DNA from: Fibrobacter sp. UWB2
GTDB lineage: Bacteria; Fibrobacterota; Fibrobacteria; Fibrobacterales; Fibrobacteraceae
Assembly (NCBI RefSeq): GCF_002210425.1
Contig: NZ_MWQK01000008.1
Location: 1 to 64,000, forward strand
Length of the DNA stretch: 64,000 nucleotides
Direction: 5' to 3'
How positions within the stretch are numbered: position 1 is the stretch's first letter; each line of letters starts with the position of its first letter. The translations under genes and the position numbers were made by a program. Below the pieces are notes generated by a model that ran no database searches, had not been told where the DNA came from, and saw nothing but the letters and a program-made list of their open reading frames with translations. Of the stretch, positions 7,384-14,988 are shown piece by piece.

Positions 7384-7848
7384 ATGCCGAAGAAAAAGCA
7401 ATACCAAATCGTAAACGCTCGCGTAGAAGTGTTAAGCGGAGGTCCAGGGCCAGGAATCCTCGTTGCTGAGTTGGAACTTCTACCCCAAACCGCAAAAGGC
7501 AAGCCGCTTTTCCTTACCATCGATGAAGTCGACGGCATGCCAGCAATATTCAAGACAGAAACTTCCGTATTCGACTGGTTCATAAACGAGGCCGAACATG
7601 AAAGCGACCTGATTGAACTACAAAACAAAGCCTCGCTGTACGAAGGCGAAAGCTATGCCGAGCTCTTCGAGAATCACGAGGGGATCGAATGCTACGACGG
7701 GCTCCGCTACCTGATTTACGTGACGCGCGCTGAATGGAAGAATCTCAAGTCATTCATCAAGAAGACCAAGGGTAAGCTCCTCAGCGAAATTGAGATTCCA
7801 AAATCTGACGTCGAAGAGGACTGGGAAAACGGAGAAGAGGATTTTTAA
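7384..7848 (+). CDS. Hypothetical acidic protein
   Basis: A 154-residue soluble protein. ATG 7384 has AAGGAG at good spacing; an in-frame ATG at 7351 without one was set aside. The sequence begins with a basic stretch (MPKKKQYQIVNARVEVLSGG) and ends in a very acidic tail (DVEEDWENGEEDF). No membrane segment, signal peptide or known motif was recognised. It is a single-gene unit: a terminator overlaps its stop codon and the neighbour is convergent. Confidence 0.7.
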   Translation: MPKKKQYQIVNARVEVLSGGPGPGILVAELELLPQTAKGKPLFLTIDEVDGMPAIFKTETSVFDWFINEAEHESDLIELQNKASLYEGESYAELFENHEGIECYDGLRYLIYVTRAEWKNLKSFIKKTKGKLLSEIEIPKSDVEEDWENGEEDF

Positions 7849-7863
7849 AATCCTCTTTTTTTT
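7836..7863 (+). terminator. Rho-independent terminator overlapping a stop codon
   Basis: AGAGGATTTT and AAAATCCTCT form the stem and eight Ts follow. The stop codon (7846-7848) lies in the hairpin. Confidence 0.85.
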
Positions 7864-7866
7864 GTA

Positions 7867-7892
7867 CACAAAAAAGGAACGCACCGCGTTCC
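7867..7892 (-). terminator. Rho-independent terminator (minus strand)
   Basis: On the minus strand GGAACGC-GGT-GCGTTCC is followed by TTTTTT. It ends the transcript of the minus-strand pair 7919-9481, which meets the plus-strand gene here. Confidence 0.8.
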
Positions 7893-7918
7893 CTTTTTGC
7901 GTTCTTCAATGTTTTCCA

Positions 7919-8560
7919 CTAGAATCCTAGTCCCTCCTCTCCACATCCGTACTGTTCCGCTTCTTTCGCGGCATCGTACAGAGCGAGTTCATCGAGCGTG
8001 GCGTAAATGCGATTTTCATCCACGTTATCAAGCAAAAAGTCAGCCTGAATCGAGATGGCATCGCTATCCAAGTTACAAATGACATCGCAGACTCGCCGCC
8101 TCTGCTCAAGAGAAAGACAATTAAAGACGACCCCAATAGACGACGAAGTATCGCCTTCCAAACGGGTGAAATTCACCCCCATGCTATTGCAGATTGCCGT
8201 GCGGAGTTCTTCGCGCATATTTGCCAAACGCTTCAAACTTGTTGTCCAGCTCATCTTGGGGAACTGCGAGACATACCGATCCAGACGTTCCCTGATGTAA
8301 GGCACGCTCCAATCAGCGAGTCCGTCTTTCCCGACATAAAATGTTTCTACGGGATAGCCCTCCCGCATGTAATCAACATCCACACTGACGACATCGCGCC
8401 GATAAGGGTCCACGAACATCTTGCCCTCGTTATCGCGGAACGGGAAATCCACAGTTTTCCCGTTAGTCTTGATTTTGACACGGATGTCGTACGCCGGGTG
8501 GAGCGCCAGCAGCATTTGTTCCACCTCGTCGCATATCCAGCGTTTTTTCCCAAAAAACAT
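7919..8560 (-). CDS. Hypothetical protein
   Basis: A 213-residue protein without signal peptide or membrane segment; AAGGAG precedes the ATG. It starts 12 bases after the stop of the FISUMP-like gene, so the two form an operon. Notable stretches are a basic N-terminus (MFFGKKRWICDEVEQMLLAL) and a helical, Glu-rich C-terminus ending GCGEEGLGF. No family recognised. Confidence 0.65.
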   Translation of the reverse strand: MFFGKKRWICDEVEQMLLALHPAYDIRVKIKTNGKTVDFPFRDNEGKMFVDPYRRDVVSVDVDYMREGYPVETFYVGKDGLADWSVPYIRERLDRYVSQFPKMSWTTSLKRLANMREELRTAICNSMGVNFTRLEGDTSSSIGVVFNCLSLEQRRRVCDVICNLDSDAISIQADFLLDNVDENRIYATLDELALYDAAKEAEQYGCGEEGLGF

Positions 8561-8572
8561 AGACTCTCCTTT

Positions 8573-9481
8573 TTACCGATACAGGTACGGCAGTTGCCTC
8601 ATATTATTATAGAACGTCGTCATATTTGATTCCTGGCTATCCATCTTGTGGTTCGGATCGTCAATACGGATGCAGCGGATTGGGTAATAATAATCCTGTT
8701 TCAAGAGGACCCCTCTCATGGTTTCCTTAACCCCTTCCTGTTGCTCTTTCGTGTAATGGTTCGGTACAATCACAGTCGGGAATCCATCACTCGTCCAGAC
8801 GACGCTCAGGGAGTCCACAAATTCCATAGAATCCTTCTCGTTATTGTAAAACCCGGACAGGTTCAGTTCAACCGTATCGACCCACCCATAAGTCTCTTCG
8901 TGCAGGCGAGCTCGCAAACGTTTCAAGCCGCTTGGGTCCAAAGAATCCACAACCTTAGTAGGGCTAAATGTCGGCCAATACATCAAATGCCCCTTTGGGG
9001 AGAAAAACAGCCCCGCATTCTGCTCCGCCGAGGCGATTTTCCAGCCCGCAGGACACGCATTGAGTCGCCCTATAGAAGAATAATAGCGCCCTCGTTCGCA
9101 TGTGGAATCCAGGCAGAAACTGCAATGCGTCTTGTATCGCAAATTTTCCAGCATCAAGTGGAAAGTCACGGTATCACCACCCGCCACAAAGCCCGAATCG
9201 TGTTCCGACATGTCGCAGCCAGTATACCCAGCATACTTCAGCACTATATATTCATTGCTGTCGCGCGGGTCCACAAAGGTCTCGAGCTTCTGAAAATAGT
9301 AGCTATCAATATCCTTTTCAGGGCAATGCGCATAATTACGGGGAGGCTTCCACGAAATTTCCACCCTACTAATAAATATGGAGATTACCCCACCAATGAT
9401 TAAGCCGATAGTAAACCACAACAACCACTCGCCTAAAGATGAGCCAAAGATTTTAAATGAAAGGGGTTTAAAGAGTTTCAC
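8573..9481 (-). CDS. Membrane-anchored divergent FISUMP-type protein
   Basis: A 302-residue protein. The GTG at 9481 is chosen as start because GGAGG stands five bases before it; the ATG at 9508 has no ribosome site. Residues about 18-38 form a membrane anchor. The rest recalls the Fibrobacter succinogenes major paralogous domain: FVDPRDSNEYIVLKYAG corresponds to the DxRDxxxY..V.IG opening, and GRYYSSIGRLNACPAGWKIA to the GR.Y....CP.GW segment. The tryptophan-rich end of the usual domain is not obvious, so this is a divergent or partial member. It leads a two-gene operon with 7919-8560. Role unknown; the family is surface-associated. Confidence 0.6.
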   Translation of the reverse strand: MKLFKPLSFKIFGSSLGEWLLWFTIGLIIGGVISIFISRVEISWKPPRNYAHCPEKDIDSYYFQKLETFVDPRDSNEYIVLKYAGYTGCDMSEHDSGFVAGGDTVTFHLMLENLRYKTHCSFCLDSTCERGRYYSSIGRLNACPAGWKIASAEQNAGLFFSPKGHLMYWPTFSPTKVVDSLDPSGLKRLRARLHEETYGWVDTVELNLSGFYNNEKDSMEFVDSLSVVWTSDGFPTVIVPNHYTKEQQEGVKETMRGVLLKQDYYYPIRCIRIDDPNHKMDSQESNMTTFYNNMRQLPYLYR

Positions 9482-9930
9482 GCGAACCTCCAAAGATGCA
9501 TACACCATGATATCGATTCATCACAATCACATGTAAACACGTCAAACAAAAAATTTTTTGAAAAAAGCTCAACTTTTTCAGTTTACTTTTTTACTTTAAC
9601 AGTCGATATATAACACGGCTATGATTTGGACGTCTACATTCTTCAATCTCAAAAGTTTAAAAAACTTTACAAAGAAAGTTTTCGGCTGTCATATTATGAC
9701 ATACCGGTTTGCTATATTTAGGAATATGAGATTGAATAAGATTTTCTCTGTTTGTTTTTCCTGCGCCTCCAACAGCGCAACATCGGTTTTTGCTTCTATA
9801 GGTCCAGCAAACGGCTTGACCAAATAATCAACATTTTCGCAATTCACGCCATAGTCTTTTGATAAAAAGTTATCAAAGGGCGTTTTGCCGTCTTTCCACA
9901 AGAATTTCACCTTCCCAAAGGAGATTGCTC
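9482..9930. other. Intergenic region with a possible gene remnant
   Basis: Mostly AT-rich. On the minus strand 9689-9910 there is a 73-codon frame (GTG start, no ribosome site) encoding FLWKDGKTPFDNFLSKDYG and VDYLVKPFAGPIEAKTDVAL. This reads like protein rather than noise, perhaps the end of an ankyrin-like or other decayed gene. Its 5' end runs into the leader of the sigma-like gene at 9931. Nothing else was recognised. Confidence 0.3.
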
Positions 9931-10641
9931 ATGCAGCACAACAACACCAAGGCCACCGCAGCCCAGATCAACAACCTCATCGCCATTGCCCAGGCCGCCC
10001 CGAGCGAATATGCCCACGACAAGGCGATTTACGCCCTTTGGGACATTTTCGGGGACTACTTCATGGCACTCGTCGCCAAGAACTCGTTCCTAATCAGCTC
10101 CGACTTTAGCCTCAACGGCTGCAGCCCCAAGGAACGCAAGGCCAACCTGGCCGGCGACGCCTATATGGTCTTCTGCAAGGCAGTGCAGGATTTCGACCCG
10201 ACCTTGAAAGTTCCCTTCGAAGCGTTCTTCGCCCAAAAAATCAGCTGGCACATGGCTGACGAAAAGCGCAAAAACACCAAGTGCGACAAACAAGAAAAAG
10301 CCGAAAGCAGGCTGAAAAAAAACGATGACGAAGCCGACTCCATCATTGACAACGGCGATATGAACCCGTTCACCGGGGAACGCAACGTGCTCGAAAGCGA
10401 CTACGAACAGTGCGAAATCATCGACATCATCAGGCTCCGCCTCGCCAACAGCCCCAAGATGCTCAAGGCATTCGACACCATGTACGAGGTGAGCCGCAAT
10501 TGCGACAAGTACACCGACGTCGAAGTCGCCCAGGCGCTGCACTGCACCCGCGCCAACACAGGCAAGATCAAGAAGAACATCTGCAAGTTTTTGATCGACT
10601 GCGGGCTCGAAGACGAATGCCGCCTCCTCATGGCGGCGTAG
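9931..10641 (+). CDS. Sigma-70-like transcription factor
   Basis: A 236-residue protein; AAAGGAG precedes ATG 9931. Residues about 70-108, with AGDAYMVFCKAVQDFDPTLK then VPFEAFFAQKISWHMADEKR, look like sigma region 2 (compare FDPxxGxPFxxYAxxxIRxAxxDxxR in alternative sigma factors). The C-terminal DVEVAQALHCTRANTGKIKK resembles the region 4 helix-turn-helix. The linker is rich in charged residues. It probably directs RNA polymerase to a small gene set. No anti-sigma gene is adjacent and it is a single-gene unit. It could also be a phage-type or degenerate sigma-like protein. Confidence 0.6.
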   Translation: MQHNNTKATAAQINNLIAIAQAAPSEYAHDKAIYALWDIFGDYFMALVAKNSFLISSDFSLNGCSPKERKANLAGDAYMVFCKAVQDFDPTLKVPFEAFFAQKISWHMADEKRKNTKCDKQEKAESRLKKNDDEADSIIDNGDMNPFTGERNVLESDYEQCEIIDIIRLRLANSPKMLKAFDTMYEVSRNCDKYTDVEVAQALHCTRANTGKIKKNICKFLIDCGLEDECRLLMAA

Positions 10642-10690
10642 TGCCTAGTCGATATCGTAAAATTCCATAGTAACCTCCTAGTTGAAAAAG

Positions 10691-10718
10691 CCCGGTGACC
10701 TTTGCGTCATCGGGTTTT
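10691..10718 (+). terminator. Rho-independent terminator
   Basis: CCCGGTGAC/GTCATCGGG (one G-T pair) with a 6-base loop, followed by TTTTGT. It ends the sigma-like gene. Confidence 0.75.
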
Positions 10719-10741
10719 GTCTTCAGCAAAAAAAATTTTCC

Positions 10742-11551
10742 CTACCCCTTCAAGAACGCCAGAATCCTTGCACGGTAATCCGGGGCTTCGTCATAGGCGG
10801 CATGGCCGTAGTTCTCGTAAACGTAGAGTTCTACCGGCACACCGTTTTGCTTTAGCACTTCTGCAATTTCGCGAGAGGCGATTACGCCCAAGACCTGGTC
10901 AAGTTCGGCGCCCAAAACGAGCGTCGGGCACTTGAGTTTTTCAAGTCCTGCAAAAGCATCGTATTCGAGGCAAGCGCGGGCAAGCACGCAGAATCGAGCC
11001 ATATCCTGTTCAGTCGCATTCGTATTCATGCGCATCAGGCTCTTTTTGTACTTGCGGATTGTTTCGGCAGAAAAAACTTTATCTATAAAATTCGAGCAGA
11101 GGGCTTCGATATCGCGAGCTTCGGCGAGGCGTTTCCATTCCGTCATCACCGCGCGAGACATATCGTTCAAGCGAGCAGCACTGCAACCAAGCGCCAAGCG
11201 TTCGACCTTCTGCGGGTATTGTTCAGCAATGATTTGCGAAATCATGCCACCCTGCGAAATTCCAATGAAGCAGGCGCGTTCAATGCCCAACGCATCCATC
11301 GCTTCGGCAGTATCAGCCGCCATCTGTTCCATCGGATACGATTCACCGAAATTCTTTTTGCGGTCGAACATGTAGACCGTAAAATCGTCTGCAAATATCT
11401 TGTACGAATCCACCACCATCGAGGCAAGGCCCATCGTACTCTTGAGACTCATCCCCGGCAGTAACACGAGCGTACGCGCGCCCGTGCCAAACTTGAGGTA
11501 GTCCATTTCAAAATTGTCGGTTTTTACGGTCTGTACGGTATAATCAATCAT
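10742..11551 (-). CDS. Alpha/beta hydrolase
   Basis: A 269-residue cytoplasmic alpha/beta-hydrolase. The nucleophile elbow is GISQGG (Ser99), the oxyanion region LLPGMS lies near residue 31, the acid is probably the Asp of GAELDQV (about 217) and the base the His of NYGHAAYDEAPDY (about 248). The substrate is unknown; esterase, lyase and related activities share this fold. It lies 12 bases downstream of the AlkD gene in the same direction, so the two may share a transcript. Confidence 0.8.
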   Translation of the reverse strand: MIDYTVQTVKTDNFEMDYLKFGTGARTLVLLPGMSLKSTMGLASMVVDSYKIFADDFTVYMFDRKKNFGESYPMEQMAADTAEAMDALGIERACFIGISQGGMISQIIAEQYPQKVERLALGCSAARLNDMSRAVMTEWKRLAEARDIEALCSNFIDKVFSAETIRKYKKSLMRMNTNATEQDMARFCVLARACLEYDAFAGLEKLKCPTLVLGAELDQVLGVIASREIAEVLKQNGVPVELYVYENYGHAAYDEAPDYRARILAFLKG

Positions 11552-11563
11552 ATTTTAAAGATA

Positions 11564-12262
11564 CTATAATTTTAAGGTCTTCAGATATGCTTTTTGCTCA
11601 TCCGTGATGCGATAGCTTTCAATCGCCTTCTGGATAGTCTTGTTGTGCGTCCATGCATTGAGCACGCGTTTTTCAATGAACGGGAGCGTCGCCTCGTACT
11701 GCTTTGCAAGTGCCGTCGCAAAGAACCACGCCACCATCATATTGAGGTAATATTCCTCACTGCGGATTTTCGAAACCCATTTCAAAAATTTCGGATCAAA
11801 GTCATCATCCAAAAAGAACGACATCAAAGTTTCGATACCAAAGCGGACAGTGTAAACGTCCGTCACGGGAGCTTTCATCCAGCGTTCGACATCTTTCAAA
11901 AGTCGCTTGCGGTTCGCGGCCTTTGCAAAAACTTTCGGGCGCATCTGGTCGCAAGTTGCCCAGTTATCCACATACGGCAAGAACGCATCGATGTGCGACA
12001 CGCAATCATCATAGTCCTTAATTAAAGACAAAATAAACGCATGGATTTGATTTTCGTCGTAATACTTGTGCGGGAGCGTGGTCAAAAATTTTTCCACGTC
12101 AGGATGGTTTGCAAATTCCTTTGCGATGGCTCGCAAATCGGGAGTGCGCACGCCGATAATCGACTTTGCATCCGTCGTCGGGATTAGCTTGCTATGGAAA
12201 GCCTTGAACTTCAAATCCTGTTTTGCGAAAAGCGCTTTTTGAATTTCGTTGATGATAGACAT
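11564..12262 (-). CDS. DNA alkylation repair protein (AlkD-like)
   Basis: A 232-residue all-helical protein of the AlkD HEAT-repeat glycosylase family, which excises bulky or cationic alkylated bases such as 7-methylguanine. Seen: GVRTPDLRAIAKEF at about 37-50 and DNWATCDQMRPKVF at about 98-111, the segment that carries the catalytic Trp-Asp region in the family, then FGIETLMSFFLDDDF. Length is normal. No signal peptide. It is upstream of the hydrolase gene in one direction. Confidence 0.85.
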   Translation of the reverse strand: MSIINEIQKALFAKQDLKFKAFHSKLIPTTDAKSIIGVRTPDLRAIAKEFANHPDVEKFLTTLPHKYYDENQIHAFILSLIKDYDDCVSHIDAFLPYVDNWATCDQMRPKVFAKAANRKRLLKDVERWMKAPVTDVYTVRFGIETLMSFFLDDDFDPKFLKWVSKIRSEEYYLNMMVAWFFATALAKQYEATLPFIEKRVLNAWTHNKTIQKAIESYRITDEQKAYLKTLKL

Positions 12263-12365
12263 AAAAATACCTGATTAAAAAATAGTCACAAACATTGATA
12301 AAGGAATCGCAGAACACCTCGCGTCGCGCCAATCTTTTACATTTTCTTGTTTTAGAGAAAATTGC

Positions 12366-12399
12366 TTTACACAAAATGTAACAGTACAAAAATTGTTAC
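12366..12399. promoter_or_regulatory. Dyads of the TTTACA-N5-TGTAAA type upstream of pyrG
   Basis: TTTACACAAAATGTAAC (12366-12382) matches 11 of 12 specific bases of the dyad seen at the sigma-54 promoters. A weaker AGTACAAAAATTGTTAC follows at 12383-12399. No GG-N10-GC promoter was found at the expected distance, so a role at pyrG or at the divergent AlkD gene is open. Confidence 0.4.
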
Positions 12400-12452
12400 A
12401 AAAAATTTCAAGGTTATTCTTGCCCACCGACACTTTTTTACTACATTATAAG

Positions 12453-12624
12453 TCCGATGAAAATATCGGACACCATCGAAGCTCACCTGTATTCAGCCGT
12501 TGCAACGATTTCGCAACGTCATCAGGCGACCCCCTCCGAACAAGCTATTAAGCACCCGATTTTTCCCCTCTTTAACTGTCTTTATCGTTTGGCAAAAGCT
12601 ACTGGCTTTTGCCTTTATTTTTAT
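12453..12624 (+). promoter_or_regulatory. Putative pyrG leader with attenuator
   Basis: The leader begins with a small hairpin, TCCGAT-GAAAAT-ATCGGA (12453-12470), just after a TACATTATAA sequence that could be a -10. A perfect 9-bp hairpin follows, GGCAAAAGC-TACTG-GCTTTTGCC (12591-12613), then TTTATTTTTAT: an intrinsic terminator only 50 bases before the pyrG ribosome site. As no upstream gene runs in this direction, the terminator most likely attenuates pyrG transcription. CTP synthase is regulated by attenuation in Bacillus, though its sequence elements differ. Confidence 0.55.
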
Positions 12625-12673
12625 ACAAACTTTATAACAACCCCCGGCACAGTGGCCGGCAAGGAGACGCTAC

Positions 12674-14365
12674 ATGGCTAAGGCAACCGCAAAGAATTCG
12701 GCAAAGCAGCCTAAGTACATTTTTATCACGGGCGGCGTCGTAAGCTCGCTCGGCAAGGGAATCACCTCGGCATCGCTCGCGCTCCTCTTGAAGAGCCGCG
12801 GCTACAAGGTGTTCATGCAAAAGCTCGACCCGTACCTGAACGTGGATCCGGGTACGATGAGCCCTTACCAGCATGGCGAAGTTTTTGTGACTGACGATGG
12901 CTACGAAACCGACTTGGACCTTGGCCACTATGAACGTTTTGCAGGTGTGCAGTGTTCCAAGGCATCGAGCTACACATCGGGCCGTATTTATTCTTCCGTA
13001 CTTTCTAAGGAACGTGCAGGCCATTACCTGGGCGGTACGGTACAGGTCATTCCGCACATCACGAACGAAATCAAGGATGCATTCCGCTCGGCAGCCGAAA
13101 GCGGTGCAGATATTATCTTGTGCGAAATCGGCGGTGTGGCAGGCGATATCGAATCGCTCCCGTTCCTCGAAGCAGCAAGACAGTTCCGTTTCGAAGTCGG
13201 TGTCGAAAACACCTGCTTTATCCACTTGACTTTGGTGCCGTACCTCAAGGCTGCAGGTGAACTCAAGACCAAGCCTTCGCAGCACTCCGTCGCCGAACTC
13301 CGCAACATCGGTATTTTCCCGGACATTCTCGTGTGCCGTACCGAAATGCATATTCCGCAGGAACATCTCGACAAGCTCGCACTTTTCTGCAACGTGAAGC
13401 CCGAATGCGTCATCGAAGAGAAGGACGTGAAGGATTCCGTTTACGCCGTGCCGCGCGAACTTTCCAAGCAGGAACTCGACTTGCGCGTTTTGGAACAGCT
13501 TCATTTGAGCGTTCACCCGATTGTACATTCTGAATGGGATAGCCTCGTCAAGAAAGCCACGCAGCCCAAGTACGAATGCACCATCGCACTCGTCGGCAAG
13601 TACATCGCCATTCGCGATGCCTACAAGTCCGTGCACGAAGCTTTGCAGCACGCCGGCATGGCCAACAACGCCAAGGTGAATGTGGAATGTATCGAAGCCG
13701 AAGAACTCGAAAAGAATCCGAAGCTCATCAAGAAGGCTGACGGCATTTTGATTCCGGGCGGTTTCGGAAGCCGCGGTGTCAACGGCAAGTGCACTGCCAT
13801 CCGCTACGCTCGCGAAAACAAGGTTCCGCTGCTCGGCATCTGCCTCGGCATGCAATGCTGCGTGATTGAATTTGCGCGCGACGTTCTCGGCTGGAAGGAC
13901 GCCAACTCCACCGAATTCGACGAAAATACAACGCACCCGGTCATCGACTTGATGGACGAACAGAAGAACGTCACGGAAAAAGGCGGCACCATGCGCCTGG
14001 GCGCTTACCCCTGCAAGCTCGCCAAGGATTCCAACGCGGCCAAGCTTTACAAGAGCGAAAAGATCAGCGAACGCCATCGCCACCGTTACGAGTTCAACTA
14101 CAATAGCGAATTCCGCAAGGAACTCGAAAAGGCGGGACTCAAGATTGCAGGTACATCGCCCGACGGAAAGCTCGTCGAAATGGTCGAACTCAAGAATCAC
14201 CCATACTTTGAAGCTTGCCAGTTCCATCCGGAATTCAAGAGCCGCCCGACAGATCCGCACCCGCTGTTTACAGGTCTTGTAAAGGCTGCCCTCGAGCAGA
14301 AAAAAGCGAACGGGAAAAAGCCTGCAGCGCCATCCGAAAAAGCGAAAAAGGCTAAAACAAAGTAA
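12674..14365 (+). CDS. pyrG: CTP synthase (glutamine-hydrolysing)
   Basis: A 563-residue CTP synthase that makes CTP from UTP, ATP and glutamine. The N-terminal synthase domain opens with [20 protein letters not shown] (P-loop) and carries [20 protein letters not shown]. The C-terminal class I glutamine amidotransferase has the nucleophile Cys in GICLGMQ and the His-Glu pair in FHPEF. It ends in a Lys/Ala-rich tail. AAGGAG precedes the ATG. It stands alone between its leader attenuator and a terminator, at the edge of the glutamine-using gene block. Confidence 0.97.
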   Translation: MAKATAKNSAKQPKYIFITGGVVSSLGKGITSASLALLLKSRGYKVFMQKLDPYLNVDPGTMSPYQHGEVFVTDDGYETDLDLGHYERFAGVQCSKASSYTSGRIYSSVLSKERAGHYLGGTVQVIPHITNEIKDAFRSAAESGADIILCEIGGVAGDIESLPFLEAARQFRFEVGVENTCFIHLTLVPYLKAAGELKTKPSQHSVAELRNIGIFPDILVCRTEMHIPQEHLDKLALFCNVKPECVIEEKDVKDSVYAVPRELSKQELDLRVLEQLHLSVHPIVHSEWDSLVKKATQPKYECTIALVGKYIAIRDAYKSVHEALQHAGMANNAKVNVECIEAEELEKNPKLIKKADGILIPGGFGSRGVNGKCTAIRYARENKVPLLGICLGMQCCVIEFARDVLGWKDANSTEFDENTTHPVIDLMDEQKNVTEKGGTMRLGAYPCKLAKDSNAAKLYKSEKISERHRHRYEFNYNSEFRKELEKAGLKIAGTSPDGKLVEMVELKNHPYFEACQFHPEFKSRPTDPHPLFTGLVKAALEQKKANGKKPAAPSEKAKKAKTK

Positions 14366-14379
14366 TACAAACATGCTCA

Positions 14380-14410
14380 CGAGACGCCCAAAAGCGTCTC
14401 GTTTCTTTTT
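14380..14410 (+). terminator. Rho-independent terminator of pyrG
   Basis: An 8-bp stem CGAGACGC/GCGTCTCG with a 6-base loop, followed by TTTCTTTTT. Confidence 0.9.
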
Positions 14411-14442
14411 ACATTTTGTGAATTTAACGCAAAAATTGTAAA
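14408..14442. promoter_or_regulatory. Candidate activator sites upstream of glnK
   Basis: TTTACATTTTGTGAATT (14408-14424) and the half-site AACGCAAAAATTGTAAA (14426-14442) resemble the TTTACA-N5-TGTAAA dyad. The centre of the second is 108 bases before the -12 GC of the glnK promoter, the same distance as at gltB, glnN and dapF. The match here is weaker than at those genes. Confidence 0.4.
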
Positions 14443-14527
14443 TCTAAAATTTGTAATCGCGGCCAGCTCGGTTGCGATTTTTCTTTTACTTTTGGCGATT
14501 TTGAACGAATTTCGCCATTTTGATTTT

Positions 14528-14544
14528 TTGGCACGGGCTTTGCA
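14528..14544 (+). promoter_or_regulatory. Sigma-54 promoter of glnK-amtB
   Basis: TTGGCACGGGCTTTGCA: the GG and GC are separated by exactly ten bases and match the -24/-12 consensus TTGGCACRNNNNTTGCW. It lies 48 bases before the glnK start. Confidence 0.9.
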
Positions 14545-14591
14545 TTAGGGGTAGCGAACAAAAATTAAAAACCTCAAAAAAGGATACAAAC

Positions 14592-14933
14592 ATGAAGCTC
14601 GTCACAGCTTACATTCAACCAGAACGGCTTAACTTCGTAAAGCAAGCCCTTTACGAAAATAAGATTTACAAGATGTCCGTCACTAACGTACTTGGCTGCG
14701 GCCAGCAGAAGGGTTACAACCAACGTTTCCGCGGCGTTGTTACCGAAGTTAATTTGCTGAAGAAAATTTGCCTCAAGATTGCAGTGAACGACGAATTCGT
14801 AAAGCCATGCATCGACGCCATCATCAAGGGCGCACGCACGGGAGAAATCGGCGATGGAAAGATTTTCGTCACGTCGCTTGAACAGTGCGTTCGCATCCGC
14901 ACGGGCGAAACTGGCCCGGAGGCGATTGGTTAA
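14592..14933 (+). CDS. glnK: P-II nitrogen regulatory protein
   Basis: A 113-residue P-II signal protein, the trimeric sensor of 2-oxoglutarate and ATP/ADP that gates ammonium transport. It aligns without gaps to E. coli GlnB: the T-loop is [20 protein letters not shown] and the C-terminal signature is [11 protein letters not shown]...RIRTGE. The uridylylated Tyr51 of enterobacteria is Thr51 here, and Tyr46 is Phe, so control by GlnD-type uridylylation is unlikely. The start is ATG 14592 with AAAGGA before it; a longer in-frame start at 14520 would run through the promoter. amtB follows after 55 bases. The amtB linkage supports the name glnK. Confidence 0.95.
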   Translation: MKLVTAYIQPERLNFVKQALYENKIYKMSVTNVLGCGQQKGYNQRFRGVVTEVNLLKKICLKIAVNDEFVKPCIDAIIKGARTGEIGDGKIFVTSLEQCVRIRTGETGPEAIG

Positions 14934-14988
14934 TTCGGAATCAGGAATTCAGAATTAGAAACTAAAATTTTCAAAAAGGATTTAACAA

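Noticed and set aside
9621-9827. 68-codon plus-strand frame
   Set aside because: No ribosome site and no protein-like pattern; the opposite strand over the same stretch looks more like coding sequence.
12468-12482. Possible sigma-54 promoter for pyrG
   Set aside because: The GG and GC are 11 rather than 10 bases apart and the -24 flank does not match.
12457-12681. 74-codon frame in the pyrG leader as a leader peptide
   Set aside because: It starts inside the 5' hairpin, has no ribosome site, runs through the attenuator and overlaps the pyrG start out of frame.
12632-14380. 582-codon frame antisense to pyrG
   Set aside because: It mirrors the codon pattern of pyrG on the other strand; the pyrG product is unmistakable.
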